In this document: positions 1-7,800 of the stretch, piece after piece
Position numbering within the stretch: the stretch's first letter is position 1
Layout: the number at the start of each line of letters is the position of its first letter
Assembly: GCF_000723465.1 (NCBI RefSeq)
Contig: NZ_HF545616.1
Span: 2,046,001 to 2,110,000 of the forward strand
Direction of reading: 5' to 3'
Length of the DNA: 64,000 bases
Origin: Ruminococcus bicirculans (ex Wegman et al. 2014)
GTDB lineage: Bacteria > Bacillota > Clostridia > Oscillospirales > Ruminococcaceae
The notes under the pieces: model-generated
Seen by the model: only the letters and a program-made list of their open reading frames with translations
The model's database searches: none
What the model was told of the DNA's origin: nothing
Made by a program: the position numbers and the translations under genes

Positions 1-1239
1 AGCTATGTCTGAGATACGCTGTTTGGTTGCCATATAATTAAGGACTTCATCTTCCCTGATAAGCCTATCTTCAACAAGCTTATCATAAACAATGTTATCT
101 AGTTCTGAAATCTCAACCCCATTCTTTCTATCTTCATCTATTCCTTCAATAAAGTAAACTTTGGCTTCAGTTCTCATTGTTTTTATCATTCCATCAATGT
201 ACTCACCAGTTTTGTTTTTGGGGGCTTTTAAACAATCTTGTCTTATTTTATCAAAATCTCTCTCAGTTATTAACGTTGTATAAAGCATATATTCAAGTCT
301 TGAAATTGCAGGCTCATTAGTATCATTCCAATCCATTGCCATTTCAGCACTTTCAATATACTGTTCTTTATCAGCGAGGCTCATATTTTGAGCGTAATGA
401 GATACAAGTTTGCCTGCATAATTTTTATCAGCGTTATCCAACACATCTTCTATAGCCATGTTGTAGTCCTCAAGGTGATCGTCCATTTTCTCGTAACGAT
501 AGATAACGTCAGAAATAAAAAGATTGCTGTTTTTCAGAAAATCCTTTGAAAGTTCAATGTTGCCTATTTTCAGACTATCCATTTCGTCCAAAGCATTGAG
601 TATATCCTGCCGTCTATCATCATTCTCTTTGATACAGTATGCCTGAGATATTTCCGCAGGCGTTAGCTCAATGCCAACTCGCTTTCCGTCAATGACACGT
701 TCGATTATCATTGTATCAGAATTAATCTTATTATAGACAAAAAGCGTAGCATAGCAATCGCCCAAGCTGTTATGTGCAGTTTCAGCTCTTTGTGACCAGT
801 CATAGCCGTAGTAGTCGGCGGCTGTTGTGAGCTTCTGCCATTTATAGCCGTCACGGAAACTGTTCCGTTCACCATATATCTCAGCGAAATCTTCCATAAC
901 ATCAATTGTATCTATATCGTCAGGAACTATCGCACCATTTGCTTTAAGAAAACCAATGTCAAACTGCGTGTTGTACCCGATTATAGTATCAGAATTTTCA
1001 ATAATAGCATTTATCTCTGATATTTTTTCAGAAATAGCAGGGCGATCAGCGACCATTTCAGGACTTATGCCGTTCACCTGTTCAGCTTCTTTCCATTCGG
1101 TACGGTGCTGCGGCTTGAAATATTCATCGAATAATACATTTCCGTCAGTATCTATGATAGATACTTGTAGCAACTCGTCCCCGTCATATGGGTGAAAGCC
1201 AGTTGTTTCTGTGTCAATAATGATATATTTGTTTTTCAT
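1..1239 (-). CDS. DnaQ-like 3'-5' exonuclease with extra C-terminal region (3' end outside window)
   Basis: The frame is open from ATG at 1239 to base 1 (413 codons, no stop), so the end of the protein is missing. Residues 1-170 form a DEDDh exonuclease domain: Exo I is DTETTG with D9 and E11, Exo II is the FD of NTQFDIGFL near 93-94, and Exo III is H156 and D161 in HNSLGD. All catalytic positions are present, so it should degrade DNA or RNA from the 3' end. The following ~240 residues are charged and helical and I do not recognise them. It starts 2 bases after the stop of the upstream paralogue at 1242-2063, suggesting translational coupling. It is the last visible gene of the accessory block of the integrated replicon; a repair, replication or defence role is open. 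Confidence 0.8.
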   Translation of the reverse strand, partial: MKNKYIIIDTETTGFHPYDGDELLQVSIIDTDGNVLFDEYFKPQHRTEWKEAEQVNGISPEMVADRPAISEKISEINAIIENSDTIIGYNTQFDIGFLKANGAIVPDDIDTIDVMEDFAEIYGERNSFRDGYKWQKLTTAADYYGYDWSQRAETAHNSLGDCYATLFVYNKINSDTMIIERVIDGKRVGIELTPAEISQAYCIKENDDRRQDILNALDEMDSLKIGNIELSKDFLKNSNLFISDVIYRYEKMDDHLEDYNMAIEDVLDNADKNYAGKLVSHYAQNMSLADKEQYIESAEMAMDWNDTNEPAISRLEYMLYTTLITERDFDKIRQDCLKAPKNKTGEYIDGMIKTMRTEAKVYFIEGIDEDRKNGVEISELDNIVYDKLVEDRLIREDEVLNYMATKQRISDIA

Positions 1240-1241
1240 AA

Positions 1242-2063
1242 TTATTTATCCTCCTCTATCCAATGCAATTTCTCTTTGTAAATTTTCAAAATAGCTTGAC
1301 ATTTTTCAAGGCTATCCTTTGGAAGTTCAAAGTTATCACATTTACTTAAAATTTTATTGACATTTATTTTTTCTCGGTATTTTTGTTGAAAAATGATGTT
1401 GTTATCATAGAAAAGGTAATCAAAGTAGTTTTGATTATTATGCAAAACTAAATTTGCTTTATTAAATATCGCAACAATCTGGTTAGCCATATCCGACGTT
1501 TGTGGCGCATTAGCAACCATTTCTGGCGTTATTCCGTTTTCCTTTTCAGTTTTTGTCCACTCTTTGTGTTTTTTGGGTTTAAAATAGCTGTTAAAAAGAA
1601 TATCCCCTTTGAAGTTGATGATTGATAGTTGTAATAATTCATCTCCATATTCATATCCCGTTGCTTCAAAGTTCATAGCAATGGCTGTTGACGGATCGTT
1701 ATCAAGAGCATTTATAACCATGCTCAATTCTTCAATTTTTTTCTTGTAAGGCTCAACAGCACACCACTTTGCCTCTTCAAGTTCTCTTTCACGTTCTTCC
1801 TGCTCACGTTCTAGCCTAGCCTTACGATATGCCCTTGCCTGTTCTCTGCGTCTTTCTTTTTCGGGCTGAAAAAAAGCCTGCAACTCACTCTCTGTTGCAG
1901 GTCTGACTTCATCAGGTTTGTAATACTTGCATGGCTGTTTGCTTTGTTTGCTTGGCAAAAGCTCTATGCCCTCTACATTTTCTGCTACAAGAAAGCCCTC
2001 AAGCGCCCACTGACGTTCGGTCTTGTAGCTGTCATATTCTCTGTGATAGTGCTTTACTTTCAT
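1242..2063 (-). CDS. Degenerate DnaQ-like exonuclease paralogue with charged N-terminal extension
   Basis: A 273-residue protein. Residues 1-115 carry an aromatic and then strongly charged Arg/Glu-rich helical region (about 65-100). From residue ~128 it aligns by eye with the exonuclease encoded just downstream: shared stretches include GDELLQ, the FKP turn, and NGI-PEMVA. The first catalytic Asp of the Exo I motif is replaced (NFEATG, N131), Glu133 is kept, the Exo II FD is kept (NQNYFDYLF), and the protein ends without any Exo III His/Asp motif. It is therefore probably inactive as a nuclease. It may be a pseudoenzyme that binds nucleic acid or partners with its active neighbour, or simply decaying after tandem duplication. 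Confidence 0.7.
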   Translation of the reverse strand: MKVKHYHREYDSYKTERQWALEGFLVAENVEGIELLPSKQSKQPCKYYKPDEVRPATESELQAFFQPEKERRREQARAYRKARLEREQEERERELEEAKWCAVEPYKKKIEELSMVINALDNDPSTAIAMNFEATGYEYGDELLQLSIINFKGDILFNSYFKPKKHKEWTKTEKENGITPEMVANAPQTSDMANQIVAIFNKANLVLHNNQNYFDYLFYDNNIIFQQKYREKINVNKILSKCDNFELPKDSLEKCQAILKIYKEKLHWIEEDK

Positions 2064-2085
2064 ACCATTACCTCCATTTCATTAG

Positions 2086-2487
2086 TCACATGAAAATCTC
2101 GAACCTGATTTTGATTGCTTCGAAGTAGTATGGTGCATAGGTGCAGTTGAAAATAGTATTGGGCACATAGTATTTGCTTGGTACATATTCTTTCTCTCCA
2201 TTTTTGTCGATATAAGTTTCAGGTGGATCTGAGTCATAAACAGTGCCGTTCCACAGGTTAAAGGCAAGACGTGTTGTTTTCAAGCTCGTATGAGTCTGAA
2301 AAGGCTTGCTCAAGCCCTCAAAAATAATAACATCTTTTTTTTCATCATATAGTGCACTTATATGTTCACGAAGCACGTTATCCATTGTCAAAAGATATGC
2401 AAGCGACAAGTGATAGCCGTCAAGATAGGGCATTTTCTTGCACAACTTATTAAACAGTTCCTCATGTTCTTCGTCATAAAATATCAT
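2086..2487 (-). CDS. DUF6075-like small protein of mobile elements
   Basis: A 133-residue soluble protein beginning MIFYDEEHEELF. The pattern (EHEELF near the start, a YHLSLAYLL stretch, then RLAFNLWNG, and a C-terminal FNCTYAPYYFEAI segment) resembles the DUF6075 family, which I know from plasmid and phage-like regions of Firmicutes; no function is established. The start codon overlaps the stop of the 40-residue membrane gene upstream (ATGA overlap), so both are probably translated together. The family assignment rests on memory of conserved spacing only. Confidence 0.6.
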   Translation of the reverse strand: MIFYDEEHEELFNKLCKKMPYLDGYHLSLAYLLTMDNVLREHISALYDEKKDVIIFEGLSKPFQTHTSLKTTRLAFNLWNGTVYDSDPPETYIDKNGEKEYVPSKYYVPNTIFNCTYAPYYFEAIKIRFEIFM

Positions 2488-2606
2488 TTTTCTTTCCTGC
2501 CTTTCTTGAAAAGTCTGTATTTTTCAGGAATAAATTCTCTGATTATTCCCCAAATTCCTGTTATACAAAGAGCTATTCCCAGTGAACCATAAAATATTTT
2601 TTCCAT
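2484..2606 (-). CDS. 40-residue single-pass membrane protein
   Basis: This short gene reads MEKIFYGSLGIALCITGIWG, then a basic tail ending KKGRKEK. It has one hydrophobic segment (about residues 5-22) followed by a positively charged end, so the C-terminus should face the cytoplasm. A good ribosome site (AAAGGAG, 8 bases before ATG at 2606) and the ATGA overlap with the next gene support real translation. It lies directly after the terminator of the gene at 2698-3603. Function is unknown; small hydrophobic proteins in this setting include toxin-like peptides, but nothing here proves it. Confidence 0.55.
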   Translation of the reverse strand: MEKIFYGSLGIALCITGIWGIIREFIPEKYRLFKKGRKEK

Positions 2607-2625
2607 TGTCCAATCACTCCTTTTT

Positions 2626-2661
2626 ATAAAAAAAAGGACACCTGAACCTTCAAGTGTCCTT
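2626..2661 (-). terminator. Intrinsic terminator of the 2698-3904 membrane gene pair
   Basis: Stem AAGGACAC/GTGTCCTT with a loop that pairs further (TGAA/TTCA), followed on the minus strand by about nine T residues. The hairpin and the sequence before it are repeated almost exactly at 3946-3979. Confidence 0.8.
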
Positions 2662-2697
2662 AAGTTTGTATTCGATTTTTTCTGTCCTCAGGCAAAA

Positions 2698-3603
2698 TCA
2701 TTTTTCAGCTTTGAATTTATTATATACTTCTTCATCAAGTTCTGCAAGCTCCAAAGCTTCAGATAGCTTAAACCCTCTTGCTAAAAGGTTGTCGATTATA
2801 TTCATCTGCATTTTTATATTAGCTTGAGTTTGTTCCAGTTTCTCTCTTGACTTTTCTACAGATTCATTCGAGCTATGTACTTCTTTCTCATTTATATCCT
2901 CTTTTATCATTTCCATCGTAATATCTTTGCCATCGTTGTATTTATCGATCCAATATCCTTTTATTTCACAAATAAGAGCAGCAATTATATTACTTATTAG
3001 GAATGGTAAGAATGCGTAATTTAATGCTGCCTGCACTATTCCTTTTGGCGTGTAGCCAATCGATATCAGAAAATCGGAAGAATCATATTTTTGAAACAGG
3101 CTATCAGGTAGAACGTCAAAAATAGCGTCCTTAATGTATATCATCAATCCAATTGCAGTAGATAATATAATATTTGCTAATGTAGCAACTTTGTTGTTAG
3201 CCATGCAACTGACAATTGACCATGAAATGGTTATTGCTAATACTATCAATACATATTGTATGATGAAATCATATGAATTATTTCCTAAATGTGCAATTTT
3301 GTTAAAGACATCAAAAAGTACGGCTACCGATATAAGCTCTAAAAAGACACTATCTAATAAAAATGAACGTAATGATGTCGTCATTTTATTTAGTGACCTT
3401 ATAAAATCAATCAGAAAAAAACATATTGATATTATTACTAGCATTGCTTCAGAAAATCCATTCCGAATAATTAAAGTTAATATAATGTTAAAAAACATCA
3501 AAAACCATGCTGTGCTATACATTCGTTCAATCAAGTATCTGTTTTGGTATAAAAAACGTCGAAACTTTAGCCTGCAATTAAACAAGAATTTAAATAAACT
3601 CAC
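2698..3603 (-). CDS. Multi-pass membrane protein with coiled-coil C-terminal tail
   Basis: A 301-residue protein with about six hydrophobic segments between residues 30 and 225. A charged, probably coiled-coil tail follows (about 235-270), then a short helix LARGFKLSEALELAELDEEV similar in style to the tails of Rpn-family nucleases. GTG start at 3603, preceded by GGAAGTGG, overlaps the end of the upstream small membrane gene by 14 bases. I do not recognise the family. The two-gene membrane unit sits among accessory genes of an integrated replicon, where such pairs can be toxin, immunity or defence systems, but there is no motif to decide. The last codons and the downstream terminator are duplicated near 4013. 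Confidence 0.65.
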   Translation of the reverse strand: MSLFKFLFNCRLKFRRFLYQNRYLIERMYSTAWFLMFFNIILTLIIRNGFSEAMLVIISICFFLIDFIRSLNKMTTSLRSFLLDSVFLELISVAVLFDVFNKIAHLGNNSYDFIIQYVLIVLAITISWSIVSCMANNKVATLANIILSTAIGLMIYIKDAIFDVLPDSLFQKYDSSDFLISIGYTPKGIVQAALNYAFLPFLISNIIAALICEIKGYWIDKYNDGKDITMEMIKEDINEKEVHSSNESVEKSREKLEQTQANIKMQMNIIDNLLARGFKLSEALELAELDEEVYNKFKAEK

Positions 3604-3904
3604 GTGTCCACTTCCAACATAGAATTATTAGAAGAATGATTGTTGCACATACAAAAATTACTTTCCATTTTTGCGACAATGGACTGTAATATTTTTCACG
3701 AATTATAATATATATTGCCATTAGCCAAATAACTATCAATCGTGGAAAAAGTAAACGTGTCGATTCTGTTGACATTATATACACCGTCAATAAGCAGAGT
3801 ATATCATATAACGATACCATTAACTCATTCTTTTTGTTCTTATTTTTCACTGTGTATAAAATTCCAACTAAGAATATTATTATGAATATAATACAACCAA
3901 TCAT
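3590..3904 (-). CDS. Small three-helix membrane protein
   Basis: A 104-residue protein with hydrophobic segments at about 1-20, 32-65 (possibly two) and 80-98, separated by basic loops (KNKNKKNE, REKYYSPLSQKWK). ATG at 3904 follows GAATGAGGA. Its 3' end overlaps the start of the larger membrane gene, so the two are very likely one functional unit. No recognised family. Confidence 0.6.
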   Translation of the reverse strand: MIGCIIFIIIFLVGILYTVKNKNKKNELMVSLYDILCLLTVYIMSTESTRLLFPRLIVIWLMAIYIIIREKYYSPLSQKWKVIFVCATIILLIILCWKWTREFI

Positions 3905-3945
3905 TCCTCATTCTCCCATTTTATCATTTAAAGTGACTTTTGTCA

Positions 3946-3979
3946 ACAAAAAAGGACACCTGAAACTTCAAGTGTCCTT
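3946..3979 (-). terminator. Intrinsic terminator after the Rpn-like gene remnant
   Basis: Stem AAGGACAC/GTGTCCTT with six T residues on the minus strand. It is a near copy of the terminator at 2626-2661, including about 25 bases on its upstream side. Confidence 0.75.
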
Positions 3980-3994
3980 ACGTTTGTATTCGAT

Positions 3995-4012
3995 TTTTGT
4001 CCACGGACAAAA
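3995..4012. repeat. Palindrome TTTTGTCC-AC-GGACAAAA, copy 1
   Basis: Eight-base inverted repeat with a 2-base centre. The same 18 bases recur at 5174-5191, a shorter form ATTGTCCATGGACAAT at 6572-6587 (inside the end of parB), and a degraded form near 2680-2695. Each lies at or beside the 3' end of a gene of this element. It could be a protein-binding site such as a centromere-like site for the local ParB, or an operator; this is inference. Confidence 0.55.
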
Positions 4013-4090
4013 TTACTTCTCAGCTTCGCCCTCGTCATAAAAGCCCTGACTTAAATTGCACATATCATCGACCTCAGTTTCTGAACTACG
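4013..4090 (-). pseudogene. Orphan C-terminal fragment of an Rpn-like nuclease gene
   Basis: Minus-strand frame reads, after an in-frame TAG, ETEVDDMCNLSQGFYDEGEAEK and stop. VDDMCNLSQGFYD is identical to an internal piece of the complete gene at 4103-5050 (DNA repeat 4036-4075 versus 4292-4332), while the last residues and the sequence beyond match the tail of the membrane gene at 2698. It is a leftover of recombination between tail segments. No start codon or ribosome site of its own is evident. Confidence 0.7.
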
Positions 4091-4102
4091 CTATAGTCAG
4101 CA

Positions 4103-5050
4103 TTACGCATTCCAATACATATCCATGTATTTCTTGCCGTCCTCATGTGATATGTGCAGCTTATCAACTACCATATCAAGTGTTTTTTCATAACTTGCGC
4201 CAAGTTCTTTGGCGGCATTTATTAAGCCCTTGGCTTCGCCCTCAGCTCTGCCTTCAATTATGCCCTCAGCTCTGCCCTCAGCTTTGCCGTCATCATAAAA
4301 GCCCTGACTTAAATTGCACATATCATCGACCTCCTTCAGTCTGTTTTTAAACTTGACTCCATAATTCTTTTCGAGAATATCCATTGCTTTTTCCACTGAT
4401 ACTCTTCTCATATTCGTAAGCAGGTTAAGCATTTCTATCAATCCGCTGTAATTCTTATCTGACTTTCCCAGATTTATCATTACAAGGGACATCATATCGT
4501 ATTTTTTATTGTCTACAGCACCATTTCCAACTATAGCAGTCGGCTGAAAACTGTATTCTGTGATAGTGTTCTCCAATGCTTTTGGAGCGTGGGTGCATAT
4601 CCAAATGGAATACACCTTTTTCATATCATCAAAATTTGAATTTGCAAACTCAACGTTGTACTGTGATGAAATAAGGCGGCTAAGATAGTATATACCTCGT
4701 TTCTCCAGTGTATACCCATTGTGGTATTTGTTCTGTGACTCGAGATTGACTATCAGCTCGGCTTGCTCGTTGCTGTTCGGAAGCTTGACCTTGTACTTGA
4801 TGTCAAAGCTACGTATGCCGTCATTTTCCGAAACGGACTCACTGCCTGCTGCGTCTATCAGCTCAGGGCTGTCATCAACAGGAACGTTGCCAATCTCAGG
4901 CTCACCATCAAGGCAAGCGATTATCTCGTCAAGGGTACAGTCTTTGAACTCTCTTACTGCGTACTTGAGAATGTTTGCAAATACATCTTTTCTTGAAAGC
5001 AACTGTTTCGCCTTTGCGTCATATAGCTTGGCTTTTTCGGATTTTAACAT
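4103..5050 (-). CDS. Rpn-family (PD-(D/E)XK) recombination-promoting nuclease-like protein
   Basis: A 315-residue protein. A central region with a D followed by ELIVNLESQ (about residues 83-106) fits the PD-(D/E)XK core of the Rpn/transposase-like PDDEXK_2 family, in which the last catalytic position is often Gln. The C-terminal part has the typical repeats (GKAEGRAEGIIEGRAEGEAKG, about 258-276). Family members in E. coli are DNA endonucleases linked to recombination and phage defence, and their tails vary rapidly. The gene has its own promoter (5087-5115), AAAGGACG before the ATG, and a remnant of a second tail just downstream. Family assignment is moderately firm; the biological role here is inferred. 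Confidence 0.7.
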   Translation of the reverse strand: MLKSEKAKLYDAKAKQLLSRKDVFANILKYAVREFKDCTLDEIIACLDGEPEIGNVPVDDSPELIDAAGSESVSENDGIRSFDIKYKVKLPNSNEQAELIVNLESQNKYHNGYTLEKRGIYYLSRLISSQYNVEFANSNFDDMKKVYSIWICTHAPKALENTITEYSFQPTAIVGNGAVDNKKYDMMSLVMINLGKSDKNYSGLIEMLNLLTNMRRVSVEKAMDILEKNYGVKFKNRLKEVDDMCNLSQGFYDDGKAEGRAEGIIEGRAEGEAKGLINAAKELGASYEKTLDMVVDKLHISHEDGKKYMDMYWNA

Positions 5051-5086
5051 AAGCGTCCTTTCTGTGATACATTTGTTTTCATCTTT

Positions 5087-5115
5087 ATTTTATCAGATTT
5101 TTATGATAAAGTCAA
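5087..5115 (-). promoter_or_regulatory. Sigma-A type promoter for the Rpn-like gene
   Basis: On the minus strand TTGACT, 17-base spacer, TAAAAT. The -10 box lies at 5087-5092, about 37 bases before the ATG at 5050. Confidence 0.65.
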
Positions 5116-5173
5116 TAAAAAAGGGCATTTTTCATTGACTGTGCATTAAAAAAACACTCATTAAACACCTTTA

Positions 5174-5191
5174 TTTTGTCCACGGACAAAA
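5174..5191. repeat. Palindrome TTTTGTCC-AC-GGACAAAA, copy 2
   Basis: Identical to the copy at 3995-4012. It begins 5 bases after the stop codon of the gene at 5197-5802 in the direction of transcription. Confidence 0.55.
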
Positions 5192-5196
5192 AACTA

Positions 5197-5802
5197 TCAC
5201 AATGACATTCCGCTATTTATTGTCATGCTCAGTCCGTTATTTTCAGACCTCTCCTTTACCATTTCTGCAAAGCCATTAAGCACTATAGCATGGCTATGAC
5301 ACAGTGGCAGAATTTTGAACTGCTCAAAATCTATATCATTGTTTTGCAGAAAATCATTAGCCCACTCGACAACATCGCTGTGATATCTCATATCACGTCC
5401 GACCTGATTATGTTGCTTGACTACAAGTGCCATTGTGCAGGCAATATCAAATGCCGTGTTATTCTCTATCAGCTCATCATATGCACTGTCAAGGTCATAA
5501 TGATAGCCGTCTGCATTTCTTGCAATACAACTGTCGATATCTTGTGATATCGACATTACTCTGTTCTTATCCTCAAAGTTGAAATACATTTGCCGAAGCT
5601 CCTTTGTAACATTTATCGCTTTTTCCTGTGTTATAAAATCGTATTTGAAACGCCAATCTATTGTGTAGTTGTCTATGAGAGGCTTAGCCACCGCAGAGTA
5701 AACGCCAGTGTTAGCCGATATAATGCAGGCGGCATTATCTGAAAAAGATAGGATTTCAAAAAGTTCTCCGCTATAACCTTGATACAACTCAGCGACTTTC
5801 AT
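5197..5802 (-). CDS. Hypothetical protein of the integrated replicon
   Basis: A 201-residue soluble protein (MKVAELYQGYSGELFEILSF). There is no signal peptide, membrane segment or motif I recognise. The C-terminal part contains LPLCHSHAIVLNGFAEMV, a pattern seen in uncharacterised proteins of clostridial conjugative elements. Its ATG overlaps the stop of the upstream gene (ATGA), so it is part of a parA-parB-led operon that appears to run down to this gene. Function unknown. Confidence 0.6.
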   Translation of the reverse strand: MKVAELYQGYSGELFEILSFSDNAACIISANTGVYSAVAKPLIDNYTIDWRFKYDFITQEKAINVTKELRQMYFNFEDKNRVMSISQDIDSCIARNADGYHYDLDSAYDELIENNTAFDIACTMALVVKQHNQVGRDMRYHSDVVEWANDFLQNNDIDFEQFKILPLCHSHAIVLNGFAEMVKERSENNGLSMTINSGMSL

Positions 5803-6281
5803 CGTCTTATCCTTGAATATATCGTAGGAATTGACTTTCCGTCAGCATCAGTGACATATTCAACGTTAGAGAACGAACAAGTATATCCAAGGTCATGCGC
5901 CCATGCAAGCACTTCTTTTTGCTTGTGAATAAAACATCTCACTCTGCCAAGCTCATTTGGATCAGGCTTAAAACTGTCCTCATTCATCATTTCTGTCACC
6001 TTTTCAGCCGTATAGCGTCCAACATAAGGCAACTTCTTATATGGTCTGAAAGATATTTCATCATTGATAAGACCAATATAGCCGACCTCAAACACCATTT
6101 CTTCCTCATATGGATACCTTGCATAGACAACAGGCTCTAAAGGTCCACGAAAAACAAACGTCATAGAGCCACTGTGATGTTCATCGTCCTTGAAGTATGC
6201 GGCTCTGTAGCCCTCTATTCTTGACTTGTTTTTGAACTTAGAAAGTTCAAAATCTATTGCTCCGAGATGATGTTCAGCCAT
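5799..6281 (-). CDS. Hypothetical protein of the integrated replicon
   Basis: A 160-residue soluble protein when started at the ATG at 6281 (MAEHHLGAIDFELSKF). A longer frame exists from 6311, but the ATG at 6281 has AAAGGAAG in front of it and overlaps the upstream stop by a few bases (ATGGCTGA), which is the usual coupled arrangement here. Contents are mixed alpha/beta with many aromatic and charged residues; no motif recognised. It probably belongs to the accessory set of the mobile replicon. Confidence 0.6.
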   Translation of the reverse strand: MAEHHLGAIDFELSKFKNKSRIEGYRAAYFKDDEHHSGSMTFVFRGPLEPVVYARYPYEEEMVFEVGYIGLINDEISFRPYKKLPYVGRYTAEKVTEMMNEDSFKPDPNELGRVRCFIHKQKEVLAWAHDLGYTCSFSNVEYVTDADGKSIPTIYSRIRR

Positions 6282-6543
6282 TGTTCTCAACTTCCTTTCT
6301 GCTATCTTCACTCTTGACCGCAGGAGCGACTGTTTTCTTCAGCGTAAAGCTTTCCTGAGCAAACAGCTCTCGTACAGCTCTAGGGACATATTTTCTGTAC
6401 ATGACCTCAACAGCTTCGTTGATTTCTTTTGCGAGCTGTTCGTCAAAGTCTGCACTGTCCATGCCCTTTTCCGCCATGTAGTGCCTTATCAGCGTTATCT
6501 TTGTTTTGTCGATATTGTCTGCAAAATTAAATTCGTTCTTCAT
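6274..6543 (-). CDS. DUF6103-like small protein
   Basis: An 89-residue acidic/basic helical protein. The segment LIRHYMAEKGMDSADFDEQL followed by VMYRKYVPRAVREL matches the layout of the DUF6103 family, small proteins found beside ParB and replication genes in clostridial mobile elements; function unknown. The ATG at 6543 follows AAGGGAG at a good distance and lies 14 bases after parB, so co-transcription with parAB is very likely. Confidence 0.6.
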   Translation of the reverse strand: MKNEFNFADNIDKTKITLIRHYMAEKGMDSADFDEQLAKEINEAVEVMYRKYVPRAVRELFAQESFTLKKTVAPAVKSEDSRKEVENNG

Positions 6544-6557
6544 GATTTTAATCTCCC

Positions 6558-7796
6558 TTATTCAGATTTCAGATTGTCCATGGACAATTCTGTGAGTTTT
6601 ATAAGTTCATCGGCTACCTGACGCCATGTCAGTTCCAGTCTTGTTGCGCCATTGGCATTGAGTATACGATTGGTGAATTTAATCAGCATTGTATCTCCGC
6701 AGAAGATGGTGTACTCTCCGTCAGGCGTTCCATAAGACGTATTAATGCAATGATTTCTCAACTGTGTAGCAATGTCAAATGCCGATATATTTCTTTCAAG
6801 CATACGTCTGATATCATACTTTCTCGATATTCTTATCACAGCCGTATCGACCTCAACTTGCATTGATTTGCCGTCCCATCTAACAGGCTTAGTGGCTTCG
6901 TTACCGCCCTCCTGCTGTTCGGTCATATGCTGTTTCAACAGCCTATATACAAGCTCGTCCAACTCTTGCTCACTCATTCCCTGAATGAGCAATGGTTCAA
7001 CGCTGTATATCGTGTTGTAAACAGGACTTTTATAGACCTTTTTAATCTTTGGCGGATTAAGAGCCTTGTCGATATCATCAACTGTAAAGTCTTTGTTTTG
7101 GTCCGCAAGCTCAATTACCTGTTTTGCCGCCTTTGGTGTCAAAGCTTTTTCTACCTTTTTTAGATAGCTAAAAAGCACTTTCTGCTGTTCATTATTCAGA
7201 GCGTCTATTATCTCAACAGCGTGTATCGACAGCATACCAGTATCGACCAACGACTTAAGCTCGTCAATAAGATTATTGATATGGATACACCGATATAACG
7301 TTTTTGGTGAAATTCCAAAAAACGTTGACATTTCCGTTACAGACATATCCTCACCGAAACGTTGTCTGTAGCCATTAAACATATTACATATTTCTGTAGG
7401 CTTCTCACCTTTACGCTGTATATTTGCATGACAAACAGCCTTGAATGCTTCTTTGTCATTAAAATCACAAACACGGCAAAGGATAGTTTTCTTTTCAAGT
7501 TTCTGGAGTGCAATGTATCTCTTATGACCTGAAAGCAACTCGTACTTGCCACTGTCAAGCTCTCTGACAGTGGCAGGCGTAAGCTGTCCCATGCTCTTGA
7601 TAGACTCTGTAAGCCTGTTCAGCTCTTCTTCGTCAATGTTAAAAGGCTGTGCAACATTATTGTCGCTATAAAAATCTATATCCGTGAGCGGTATCTCCGC
7701 ATTATCTTTGATTATTCTGCTTTCCTCGATAACAGTATCTTCTGTCGGAGCTTTGGTGCGGCTCTGAGATGTTGCTAATATCTTATCAAATTTCAT
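6558..7796 (-). CDS. parB: ParB-like partition protein
   Basis: A 412-residue protein from ATG at 7796 (MKFDKILATSQSR), preceded by GAAAGGG; the longer frame to 7829 overlaps parA and lacks this signal. The N-terminal ParB/Srx domain (about 30-125) shows the expected order: IPLTDIDFYSDN, then LTESIKSMGQLTPATVRE, GHKRYIALQKL (counterpart of the GERR CTP-binding box) and ANIQRKGEKPTE. A helix-turn-helix follows (VTEMSTFFGISPKTLYRCI, near 165-185) and then a C-terminal region of ~200 residues peculiar to this group. It should bind a centromere site and work with ParA in segregation of the replicon. The palindrome at 6572-6587 overlaps its last codons. Confidence 0.88.
   Translation of the reverse strand: MKFDKILATSQSRTKAPTEDTVIEESRIIKDNAEIPLTDIDFYSDNNVAQPFNIDEEELNRLTESIKSMGQLTPATVRELDSGKYELLSGHKRYIALQKLEKKTILCRVCDFNDKEAFKAVCHANIQRKGEKPTEICNMFNGYRQRFGEDMSVTEMSTFFGISPKTLYRCIHINNLIDELKSLVDTGMLSIHAVEIIDALNNEQQKVLFSYLKKVEKALTPKAAKQVIELADQNKDFTVDDIDKALNPPKIKKVYKSPVYNTIYSVEPLLIQGMSEQELDELVYRLLKQHMTEQQEGGNEATKPVRWDGKSMQVEVDTAVIRISRKYDIRRMLERNISAFDIATQLRNHCINTSYGTPDGEYTIFCGDTMLIKFTNRILNANGATRLELTWRQVADELIKLTELSMDNLKSE
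6572..6587. repeat. Palindrome ATTGTCCATGGACAAT
   Basis: Perfect 16-base palindrome inside the 3' end of parB (codons for LSMDNLK). It shares the TTGTCC/GGACAA core with copies at 3995 and 5174. Confidence 0.5.
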
Positions 7797-7800
7797 ATGC

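Noticed and set aside
4719-5138. Long plus-strand frame opposite the Rpn-like gene
   Set aside because: No ribosome site, atypical composition and fully antisense to a well-supported gene.
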